Source: Candidatus Woesearchaeota archaeon (lineage in GTDB: Archaea; Nanobdellota; Nanobdellia; Woesearchaeales; JAHWIC01). From it: a DNA stretch of 64,000 nt. The notes beneath the pieces are model-generated. The model had not been told where the DNA came from. It searched no databases and saw nothing but the letters and a program-made list of their open reading frames with translations. The stretch covers positions 1-64,000 of the forward strand of contig JAHWIC010000004.1 in NCBI GenBank assembly GCA_019322805.1. The letters run 5' to 3'. Below are positions 49,215 through 59,200 of this stretch, in pieces (the first letter of the stretch is position 1; every line of letters starts with the position of its first letter). Made by a program: the position numbers and the translations under genes.

Positions 49215-51103
49215 ACATTCCTAAACTTAGCCCCATAAATAAATATATACTTCCAGGCAAAGCCCTGCCTCCTGAAAACATCCACGTAAAAGCCGGCATC
49301 CTCAAAGATTTTCTTTATCTTTTTATCATCAGCAAGCCATTCAATGTTAGGTATAACATCAAAGAATTTGTCATAATCAACAAAGCAGATTTTTCCGCCT
49401 TTAGCAAGCCTTTTGTTTAAGCCGGTTAGCACCTTTTTAAGATTCCTTACATAGCTGAGGTTCCCGACAGAAATAACAGCGTGGAGCTTCGGCACATCCG
49501 GGTGAACCCGGTACATATGCTGGGGGTCATGCACGACCTTTACATGATCATGGCCTTTTTTCCTCAGCCTTTTTTCTGCTATTGCAATATCCTTCTCTGA
49601 AATGTCTGTTGCATAAACCTTTCCTTTTTTACCAACCTCCTCAGCAAGGTGCATTGTCAAGGTGCCGACAGAGCACCCAAACTCAAGCACTGTCTTTCCT
49701 TTTACATGGCCAAGAAGGAGCAATGCCTTGCGCCTGACAGGTTTCGGAAAGAGTATGCCCTCAAAAAGCAGAGCTGAGTAAGCAAGTATATTGTCAGTCC
49801 TTCTCACTGCTCGTGGGCTGTAGTACATCTCCAGCAGGAAGTAAACTGGTATGCCTAAAAGGATGAATGATATGCCCAAGCTTAATAATCTAACAGCTCC
49901 CGGAGTATCCATAACCCAGTAAGCTATGAGTGCCAGATTGAATAATACAATAAGGATTGGTCCAATCTTTCCTAATGGTGCTTTATAATACCTTTTGATA
50001 TCTGGTCTTTTGATCCTGAGCATGACAAGGCTGAATATAACTGCAGAATACATTAATAATACTACAGGAACAAGCAATAATAGGAGAGTGTTGTAAGAGC
50101 CAGCTCCTGCAAATACGATTATAGATGAAAGGATTGTCTGGAATATGATTGCATGATGCGGTGTGTTGTATTTAGGATGTATTGTTGCTAACTGGCTTAG
50201 GAAAAGCCTGTCTCTGGCCATAGCAAGTATAAGCCTTGGCGCTGAAACAATCCATCCTGCAACAGAGCCTATTATTGCCAGGTAAACAAGGATAGTGAAT
50301 ATACTCTCTCCTATGCCGCCATAATACATCCTGCTTAGATCTATTAAAGGAGCCGATGACTGGCCAAATGTTTGCCAGTCAATAGAGCCTAAAGAGGTTG
50401 CTACAAAACCTATAGATATCAATCCTATGATTATTGTTCCCAGGATTAACGCCTTTGGCATTACCTTTTCTCCGTCCTTGGTTTCTTCTGCCAGGAATGT
50501 TGCAGTTTCCCAGCCAAAGAATGTTTCTGCAATGAAGAAGACAGTTACAAATATGGCTGATGCTGGGAACACAAAAAATGGCATGAAATTCCCTGTTTGT
50601 ATGTGGAATGCTCCGGGTATTGCAAGGCCGAGCACTGCAGTTAATGTTATGAACGCAAATGCCGTTAGCATTACTGCGCTTGTCTTCATTCCTTTATATG
50701 CGATATAGTTGAATACTATAATGAAGAATAAGGATAAGGGAATCTTTACAAAAGGCGCATGGAATGGCAATAAATACTGAATTGCGCCAACAACAAGCAT
50801 TGCAATTGTTATGTTTCCAGCTATTAAGGTTGCCCAGCCTATTATGAATGATGCAAAACGGCCATAAGCATGCTTGCAGAACTCATAAACACCACCTGCC
50901 TTTGGAAACATGCTTGTTAACTCTCCAAAGCACATTGCTATATATATAGAGATTACAGCCATTATTAGCCAGGAGATTATAGAAGCAGGTCCTGCATGCT
51001 TTGCTCCAACAGCTGGAAGAAAGAATATTCCTGTGCCCACAATGCTGTTTATTGTAATTAATAAGATAGTTGGAAAGTTTAGTACTTTCTTTAGTTCTGG
51101 CAT
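49211..51103 (-). CDS. APC-family amino acid permease fused to SAM methyltransferase
   Basis: 630 residues. Residues 1-430 are an APC/LeuT-fold permease with about 12 helices; ILLITINSIVGTGIFFLPA is the unwound substrate-binding helix 1 (G-x-G-I-F). Residues 445-630 form a class I methyltransferase: VLEFGCSVGTLTMHLAEEV (motif I), VYATDISEKDI (motif II) and a later AVISVGNLSYVRNLKKVL segment. The frame is open throughout, with no stop or second start at the join. A permease with a cytoplasmic methyltransferase tail is unusual; the methylated molecule could be the transported one. Its 3' end overlaps the receiver gene by 4 nt on the other strand. Confidence 0.85.
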   Translation of the reverse strand: MPELKKVLNFPTILLITINSIVGTGIFFLPAVGAKHAGPASIISWLIMAVISIYIAMCFGELTSMFPKAGGVYEFCKHAYGRFASFIIGWATLIAGNITIAMLVVGAIQYLLPFHAPFVKIPLSLFFIIVFNYIAYKGMKTSAVMLTAFAFITLTAVLGLAIPGAFHIQTGNFMPFFVFPASAIFVTVFFIAETFFGWETATFLAEETKDGEKVMPKALILGTIIIGLISIGFVATSLGSIDWQTFGQSSAPLIDLSRMYYGGIGESIFTILVYLAIIGSVAGWIVSAPRLILAMARDRLFLSQLATIHPKYNTPHHAIIFQTILSSIIVFAGAGSYNTLLLLLVPVVLLMYSAVIFSLVMLRIKRPDIKRYYKAPLGKIGPILIVLFNLALIAYWVMDTPGAVRLLSLGISFILLGIPVYFLLEMYYSPRAVRRTDNILAYSALLFEGILFPKPVRRKALLLLGHVKGKTVLEFGCSVGTLTMHLAEEVGKKGKVYATDISEKDIAIAEKRLRKKGHDHVKVVHDPQHMYRVHPDVPKLHAVISVGNLSYVRNLKKVLTGLNKRLAKGGKICFVDYDKFFDVIPNIEWLADDKKIKKIFEDAGFYVDVFRRQGFAWKYIFIYGAKFRNV

Positions 51104-51170
51104 TTATTTTACCTCTTTTTTGAATGCATGCTCAGTTTTATGAACAATTGTTTAAAATATTCTGGGGTTT

Positions 51171-51866
51171 TTATGAGTGATGTCCTCCTTTGTATTTTGT
51201 GACTTTGATATGGCCTTTTTTGAGTTTTTCTTCCAGCGCCTTCTCACTCATCAGCCTTAGTTTCTCCATAACCCTCTTTGGAATATCAATACCCAAATCT
51301 TCCTTTAGCTCAGAAAAGAAATTATAAAGCTCCAAAGGTATCACATCACCTATAAGCTTCATTTGTAATGCACTCTCTTCTATGATGGTATCCCATTTTA
51401 TATTGAACTGCCTTATTAATTTAGCTGCATCTATTCTGTCTCCAGCTCGCTCTGTTGCACACTTTAACAGTATTATATCCTCTGGAGAAACAATCTTAGC
51501 TATAAGGTTGTTGTATTCATATATAGAATGAACCCGCTCAGCCATAGATTCTGTAAATCTAAAGTCTATTATCTTTTCGTTGAATAAATCGAATCTGTCA
51601 TCAGCCCTTTGGAGCAGTACTGGAGTATTCTTCTTATCAACATATAATAGTCTGGTCTCTCTTTCTTTAAATCCAAGCGCTTTAAGAGCCTCAACTGCCA
51701 TTTCCCTGCTTTTTTCATCAATAAAAACAATATCAATATCTTTAGTGACATCCTTAGCCCCATAATCAAGCATTGCAGAGCCTCCGATTAAATAGCACTC
51801 TAGTTTTTTCTTCAGGCTCCTGCCCAGGATTGTGAATAATTCCTGCTGTTCTTTTATTGTTGTCAT
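51171..51866 (-). CDS. Nucleotidyltransferase-fold protein (AbiEii/DUF6036-like)
   Basis: 231 residues. YLIGGSAMLDYG and TKDIDIVFID give the G-G-S and D-x-D motifs of the minimal nucleotidyltransferase fold, as in AbiEii-type toxins and DUF6036 proteins. LKCATERAGDRIDAAKLI lies in the helical half. The upstream gene encodes a winged-helix protein that overlaps it by 4 nt, the order of AbiE antitoxin-toxin pairs. Toxicity is inferred from this arrangement only; many archaeal homologues could be housekeeping enzymes. Confidence 0.75.
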   Translation of the reverse strand: MTTIKEQQELFTILGRSLKKKLECYLIGGSAMLDYGAKDVTKDIDIVFIDEKSREMAVEALKALGFKERETRLLYVDKKNTPVLLQRADDRFDLFNEKIIDFRFTESMAERVHSIYEYNNLIAKIVSPEDIILLKCATERAGDRIDAAKLIRQFNIKWDTIIEESALQMKLIGDVIPLELYNFFSELKEDLGIDIPKRVMEKLRLMSEKALEEKLKKGHIKVTKYKGGHHS

Positions 51867-52489
51867 TCTTTATACCTTCTTAAATCATATCTGGTAAAGG
51901 GTATATAAATTTTCCATTTTTTTTGTATATCTGCAAAATCCTCTGAGCTCATTTCTGGTATTATATATTTGTCTTTGTCTTTTGATGAGAGCAGATTATT
52001 TTCTGTTTTTTTGTCCATTCTTCTTACTTTTATAAATAATCTCGCTAAATCGTACAATGCTCCTACTTTTCTTCTAACATTATGCTGTTTTGCTATCTCA
52101 TATAATCTTGACCAATTTTTGATATGCCTGAATAAAGCCAAAGAAGCAAGAATAACCCTGAATTTTCCTGTTTCAACTGCTCTTACTAATGCTTCCTCAA
52201 CTGAAATCCTTTTGCCCATGATTCTATGCTTAACTGGCTCTGCTATCTTTATAGGCGAATACTTATTGATCATATCATAAAGACCAGGGTATCCTGCTTT
52301 CTTTACTTTTATAGGGCTTATTCTGTAAAACCTGGGCTGTTTTCCTCCGCCAGATGTTTCTACAAACCCTTGTTTTCTTAAAAAGCACATTAGTTTTATA
52401 GCAGTTGACCTAGCAATTTTGAGCTCTTTCTGGATGGTTTTTATAGTATGAAGCCCTTCCAATCTTTTAGCTAAGTCTATGGATTTCAT
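51863..52489 (-). CDS. Winged-helix protein, AbiEi-like partner
   Basis: 208 residues. The N-terminal HTH (TIKTIQKELKIARSTAIKLMCFLRKQGFVETSG) is followed by a beta wing and a helical C-terminal domain without a known signature. It is the first gene of a two-gene unit with the nucleotidyltransferase protein. A minus-strand TATATAAA (52515-52522) 26-33 nt before the start suggests a leaderless mRNA. Antitoxin/autorepressor is the likely role by analogy to AbiEi. Confidence 0.7.
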   Translation of the reverse strand: MKSIDLAKRLEGLHTIKTIQKELKIARSTAIKLMCFLRKQGFVETSGGGKQPRFYRISPIKVKKAGYPGLYDMINKYSPIKIAEPVKHRIMGKRISVEEALVRAVETGKFRVILASLALFRHIKNWSRLYEIAKQHNVRRKVGALYDLARLFIKVRRMDKKTENNLLSSKDKDKYIIPEMSSEDFADIQKKWKIYIPFTRYDLRRYKE

Positions 52490-52573
52490 ATAATGAGTAA
52501 TCCATAGGAACTAATATATAAATGTTTCGGTTTTAAAAGTGTGATGTATTAGAAGTAATATTTAAGTTTTTCT

Positions 52574-52860
52574 AAAAAATCAATAACGAAAAATCATCAA
52601 TTAAAAAATTCAATAACGAAAATAAAAAATTCTGAGTTTTGCCTTAAGTATGCTATAAAGCAAAACTCATCTACTCCTGTTTCTTAAGAACCAGAATAAG
52701 ACGAAAATTTAGTAAACGCAACAATTTTATGAAAAATTGCGTTTACTATTTAGTAAGCGAAACTATTGATATAATAATTTCGCTTACTATAACCCTTACA
52801 GTTGTTGTGAAGGGAATTTTCAGATTTATTTTTTTATTGAATTCTTTCTATTGATTTTTT
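52574..52860 (+). repeat. Cloverleaf element, copy 4, with nested twin hairpins
   Basis: The ends AAAAAATCAATA (52574-52585) and TATTGATTTTTT (52849-52860) are perfect inverted repeats. The closing stem is AATTCTGA (52628-52635) with TCAGATTT (52820-52827). Hairpin 1 is GAGTTTTGC (52634-52642) with GCAAAACTC (52660-52668), a compensatory T-A to G-C change relative to the other copies. Hairpin 3 is split: AAAATT (52704-52709), then an 83-nt insertion (52710-52792), then CCCTT...AAGGGAATTTT. The insertion is two hairpins with matching ends, TAGTAAACGCAA/TTGCGTTTACTA and TAGTAAGCGAAA/TTTCGCTTACTA. This fills most of the 460-nt gap between the AbiE-like pair and a lipoprotein gene. Confidence 0.72.
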
Positions 52861-52949
52861 CTAATGATAAGGCATATTGATTTCCAGATTTAATTGTTTT
52901 TAAACTAATAAACCCTAAGAAAAGAGAAAAAATAAAATAAAAAAAGAAT

Positions 52950-53237
52950 TTATCCAAACTGCGCCAAACAGTTAGCTCTAAAACCTTCACTAACCTGCTC
53001 GCATAAACGCTTATTGTTTTGATTTACTGCCTCAATACTGTAACAGTTGTCGCTTGCATCCTGTGCTGACATCTCTGGGTTTGTGGCTTTTACCTGAGCC
53101 AGGCAGTCATCAATGCTAATCTCCGGGATAAAGTCCACCTTGTCTGCTGATCTTCCTTGCTCCTGCACTTCTGTTTTGCATCCAACTAGCGCTATTAGGG
53201 TCATGATGAAGATTGTTGTTAGGATTGCTTTTCTCAT
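52950..53237 (-). CDS. Small lipoprotein, unknown function
   Basis: 95 residues. Lipoprotein signal MRKAILTTIFIMTLIALVGC. The mature part holds four Cys in DDCLAQVKATNP, DNCYSIEAVNQ, RLCEQVSEGF and ANCLAQFG, evenly spaced and likely forming two disulfides in a small helical domain. It follows the giant secreted protein by 10 nt, so it may be cotranscribed with it. No known family. Confidence 0.7.
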   Translation of the reverse strand: MRKAILTTIFIMTLIALVGCKTEVQEQGRSADKVDFIPEISIDDCLAQVKATNPEMSAQDASDNCYSIEAVNQNNKRLCEQVSEGFRANCLAQFG

Positions 53238-53247
53238 TTTTCACACC

Positions 53248-56200
53248 TCAACACTTGCCTGGGTGATTTTCGCACCACCAGTCTGGCTTGCCTTTTCCAT
53301 AATCTCCTGTCTGCTCTGCCCTTGAATCCGGCTCTGAATCTGCTACATCCTCAATATTATCGCCGTCATTATCAGGGTCAAGCGCATCAACAATGCCGTC
53401 CATGTCAGAGTCTGTGTTCTCTAAAGGAGGTTTTGCTTCCCCTGCCATTGCTACTACACCATTAGCCTGGCAGTCAGTACTCCATCCTGTTTGTGACAGC
53501 CAGACATTCTCTGTTCCTGGTGTACAGCCATACTTATATTCACCATTGTTGTCTCCTGGCTTACAGAATAGCGCTTCTTCACAAGTGCATCCCCAGCCAA
53601 ACTGTCCTTCTAATTGATGGTGGTCAGGCCTGAGCTCTACAAAGTCTGCTGATGGTGGAGGTAATGGTACATTAACACATTTATCCAGCTCATCACAAAC
53701 TCCATCATTATCTTCATCTGCACAAGGAGGTTCTGGCACGTCGCCTAAACCAGGCAAGCCAAACACAGTTGGCTCCCATGCATCAACAAAGTCCCAGGTA
53801 TCCATTGGAGCATTGTCATTGTCATAGAAATGAACCAAGTCCTCTTCATTCTGGTCACACGCACTACTAGGCTCATTGCCTACACAACTATCCGCAGTAT
53901 CAGTTGGGTTGTCATACCAGTAATCATTGGTAATTGTGCCTGTATTGCTTCCAACTAAGCCGCCAACATTAGTGGTACCGGTTACGCTGCCAAGAGAGAA
54001 TGAATTGCTTAGTGTTCCTAGGTTAGTTCCAACTGCGCCTCCAACCTGGTCATTGCCAGTTATATCAACAGTGGTGTATGAATCACTAACAACACCAATA
54101 GCGTCATTATAGCCAATCATACCGCCAACAGAGGTTGCAGTTGGAGCACTTATACTGCCTTTAGCATAAGAGTTGCTGACAGTACCACCATTATAGCCAC
54201 CTAGGCCGCCTATTTTCTCGCTGCCAATAACTACAGTAGTTACATCAGTATTGCTGCTGTCAATAGTACCTCCGTTTCTATTAGTGCCAAATATGCCGCC
54301 AACATTGCTTGGGCCTTCGATATAACCAGTAGTGTATGTATTAGTGAGGACAGCGCTAGCACCGTTATTGTCTCCTACAAAACCACCAATATATGTGTAA
54401 AAACCATCTACATTAACATTAGTGGCATCAGAATTAGTTATGCTGCCTGTATTCGTGCCTACAAAACCACCAACACCCTGGCGACCAATTACATTAACAT
54501 CCCCTGCAAGACAATTATCCATTGTGCCAGTGTTCGACCCTACAAAACCACCAGTACTAGTACAGTGGTAAGAGGTAGGAGCAGTTATATCAGCAGTGGA
54601 ATTGGAATTGAAGATAGAACCTCTATTCAAACCAACAAACCCACCAGCAGCACCGCAAGCATCATCATTTTGAGTTACTGTACTACTAGAGTAAGAATCA
54701 GTCACACTACCTGAATGAACCTCACCAATTAAACCTCCAACTGTACATTCAGCACTTACACTGCCAGTAGCATAGGAATTACTGATAGTACTACCAACAC
54801 TATAACCAATCAATCCACCAACCTTTACACTGCCTTCAATAATAACATTTTCCAAGCCCACATTCTTTACCTCAGCACCGGAAACATAACCAAACAGACC
54901 AACATTGCCAGTAGCAGTCCTGTTTATGTAAAGCCCTGTTATCTTATAGTTCTGGCCGTCAAAGTTTCCAGTAAAAGTGCCGATAGGCTCGAATCCTAAA
55001 CCAGTGTCCCAACTAACTGTATCAGAGCAGTCAATGTCATTCATTAATACATAATTACCAGCTAGATCCTGCCGCATTTCCTGCAATTCACAGCAGCTGG
55101 TAATCTGAGGAGTATTTTGCCAGCAGTCACCATCAGCACAATCAATTAAAGCGTCACAATCATCATCAACATTATTATTGCATTGTTCAGCTGCTCCAGG
55201 GTAGACTGATGGATTATTATCATTACAGTCTGGTGCTGCGCTCTCTCCTGTTGTTGTTCTTGTTCCGCAGGTTGTATAGGTATCTCCATCTGCATCGAAG
55301 GTTTCGTCATAATTTCCATCACAATTATTGTCTATTCCATCACATAGTTCAGCTATTCCTGGATTAATTTGGCCATTATCGTCATCGCAGTCATTACCAT
55401 CATATAGACATGTATTTGCTATTCCGCAATTTGGGCATACTCCATAACCATCTCCATCTGAATCATCGCAAATAAACTCAATTTGCAAACCATTACTGCA
55501 GGCTGGAGTGCTATCCTTGGTTCCATCATTTGGAGTGATGCAAGCCTGCCAGATTTCTCCAGGAGAAGTTTCCTGGCTGACGATTAAGTCTTCCCTGCCT
55601 TCATAGAGGGCTTTGACCTGCTCTGCTGATAAGGCTTTGTCGTAGATTTTTACTTCGTCTATGCTGCCTTTGAAATAGTAGAGACCGCCGTATCTTCCGA
55701 TGGTTATCCCTTTGTCACCTTCGAGTATGTCAGCATCATCCCCCGGGTTAGTTGCGCTTAGGATTCCATCAACATATAATTTAAGCCTGCCACCAGATGC
55801 GTATCTATCAAATACCCCAACAACATGGTGCCATTCACCGGTTGAATAATATCCCGCTTGCCCGGTATTGTGATATGCACTGCGAGTACTAAATTCATCA
55901 TGCCTTATAGAGAAAGAAATATCTCCGGAATTACCCCCCAATGTTATCATATATTTCTCCTCATTAAAATCCTCCTCATGAACTAGTATATAACCAGTAT
56001 TTTGTTGGGTGTCTGTCTTAAACCACAGCGAAACTGTTAACTCTGACCCAGTGTCCCATATTGAAGAGTCTGGTATGTTTATATAATCATTAACTCCATC
56101 AAACTCATAACCTCCTCCAATATAGCCGCCTGTTGGGTTCCAAGTTGCATCAACAACAGCTCCATTGTTATTATTGCTGGAATAATCAATTGCTGTAGCA

Positions 56201-59200
56201 GTTTCATCACCTGCGTGTCCTTCGAAAGGCAGGTTCAAAATTGTATAGCTTCCATCTTTGCTCCAGTCAGTTATTCCTCTTACTGTACTTGCTATATTAT
56301 AAGAAACAGTAAGATTTTCATCTGCTGTGTTTGTTCCATAGGTTGAGCTAAGAACAACGTTTTCTGCACCGCACATGTCACAAGTTACTCCACTTGAAGC
56401 TATGTCGCAGACAGGGGTAGTCAAAAATGTAGTGGACGTAGTCTGGTCGTTAATATCATAATAACCTCCACCTGCTTGAGCATTAAAGCATGCATGAGTG
56501 TCATATAAATTGCTATACTTTGTGCCCCCTATTAAACTAAATCCATCGTTCTGATTATATCTAACTGTGCTGTAGTAAATGCTGTTGCTTAAGCCTCCAT
56601 CAATCATTATCCCATAATTGTTATTTTCTGCTGTAATCTGTGTGATGGAGCCGCTAATCGCAGATTTGGCAATAAGCCCATAGTCAAAGTTATCTATATT
56701 ACAATTCCTTACTATGGCGCTGTCACTGCCGTCAACATATATACCAGTACCAGTACCACTTCCAATTATACTATTGTCCTGGCAATCTAGAATAACATTA
56801 TCTGCTCCTACAGTAATACCATCGTCTGGACAAACTAAGTCTTCTGTTAGGTACAGGTCTGATGTGATTGTGCTCCTGCAATGGCAGCTATAACAACTTA
56901 TGCCACTTGAAGCACTACCGCAAATGTTATCGGTAAATGTATTAGACTCTCCTGGGTCGTTAATGTCGTAATAACCTCCATTAGCTTGATCGCTATAGCA
57001 AGCACGATTGTTTGTTAAAATATTTTGCTGTGAACCTGGGTCCACTAAAATTCCTTCATGCAAGCTATACTCAACTGTGTTGTCTTTGATCTGGTTTTGA
57101 TTTGAGTATAGAAGAAGCCGGATTCCCCATACACCGGGGTTTTTTATAATATTATTTGTTATAGTATTTAACGAGCAGTAGCCTTCAACTAGGATTCCAC
57201 CAGACTTGGTATCTTCCAGTGTATTGTTTGTAATTATATTACTATGTGAACCCTGCTTCATCTGAATTCCATAGTATAAGTCGCCGGTTATATTGTTGCC
57301 TATAATATTGTTGCCAAAAGACTCTTCTCCTATGTGGATTGCCCTATTCTGTCGTGCTGTGGAACCTATTGTATTATCTATGATATTGTTGTTTGAACTA
57401 TGTTCAAGATGAATGCCGGAATAAAAATTAGAAATTGTGCAATTTTTCACTGTATTGGAATTATAGTTAATTGAAGAAACACCATTAAAATAACCTGCAT
57501 GACTTCCAGTAATACTATTACCTTGACAATCTAGAACAACATTATCCGTGTTTATAACAATACCACCCCCTGGACAATTTAATAAATCCTGGTCTAGTTT
57601 TACAACTGCCCCTGCCTGATATATAGTATCGCCACATCTAGTGATACAATCAGAATCCATATAATCCGGCATTCCATCACAATCATTATCTATGTTATCA
57701 CTAATTTCAGTTGCTCCTGGATTTCTGCAGAAAGCGCACATAGAGTAGTCAATATTCTCACATAGACCTATGGTTACTCCAGAGCAGACTGCTGGATCAT
57801 TGGTGGTATCATCAACACAATCTTTTGCATACAAAGTGGTGCCTAGGTTATGGTCACAATAATCATCTCCATCATCATCAACACCAACTTGGACCCCAGG
57901 TGTTAATGCATCAGCATAACCATCACAATCATTATCCTTACCATCACAGGTTGCTTCAGTTGATTCATAGTAAGCAACACCTGAATAATCATCTATCCAT
58001 CCATTAACACCGTCACAGGTTTGTGTTGAGCCGGCACAAACTCCTAGTTGTTTTGAATTTAAAGGTGGAGTAAGGCCCTCATCAGTTGCACCATTGCAAT
58101 CATTATCTATTCCATCACAAACTTCAGTTGCTCCGGGGTAGACCTGGTCATTGCCATCATCACAATCAATTGGTCCGCACCATCCCCCTTCCTTATAAAC
58201 TCCGTCTCCATCATCATCTGAGCAAGAAGCGCCGCCACCCTCCACAGTCAAAGGCAGAAAATCATTATTGCTTCCCCCAGGTATTTCATACTTATAGTCG
58301 CAGATAGCATCAGGATCGAAATCAGCACATATCTCTGAATACCCGTCACCAGCAGGGGTTGCCCAGTAGTTTCCAGCAATAAATGCTTCTCCTATTATAT
58401 TTCCTTCTGCTGTATAGGTTTTCTCTGTGTTCCAATCATTAGCCCCATCATCATAAGCATTGTTGGTGTTGTTGAGGTAGTTATTGTAAATCAGGTTGTC
58501 TTGCGAGTTCTCAATTCTGATTCCTGTAACAGGGGAGTCTTCTATTATGTTGCTTGTGATTGTATTATCTGAGCTGCCCAGGTATAACCTGATTCCTCTA
58601 TTGCTGTTGGTTATCACATTATCTGTGATGGTTGTGCTGTTTGAACCTCCAAGAATGATTCCATATGAACAACCATCTAATGTATTGTCTGTAAGTGTAT
58701 TATATAAACCGTAAATAACATTAATCCCGAATGCAAAGTTATTAATTTTGCAATTTTTGACTGTTACATCATTATGGCCATTAATGAAGACGCCATTTTG
58801 GGAGCTGGTGGTTGAAGTTATACTATGGTCTTTGCAGTCCAAAACAATGTTATCTGCTCCTATAAAAATAGCATGTGATGGGCAGACCAAATCCTGGGTT
58901 AAATCAGTATCACTATATATAGTATCCCCGCAGCATGTTATATCCTCATCAATAGAGCCATCGCAATCATCATCTATGCCATTACAAATTTCAGTTTCTC
59001 CTGGATTTATATCTGGATTGGTATCATCGCAGTCAACTGGTATGCCGCAAGCTTCTTGTGCATAATAACCGTCTCCATCATTGTCTGCACAAATCTCAAC
59101 CGAATTACTGCAAACCTGAACGCCATCCTTTTTTCTATCATTTGGGGTTACACAGGCCTCCCAGGTTTCTCCTCCGTAAGTTTCCTGGCTGACAATCAGG

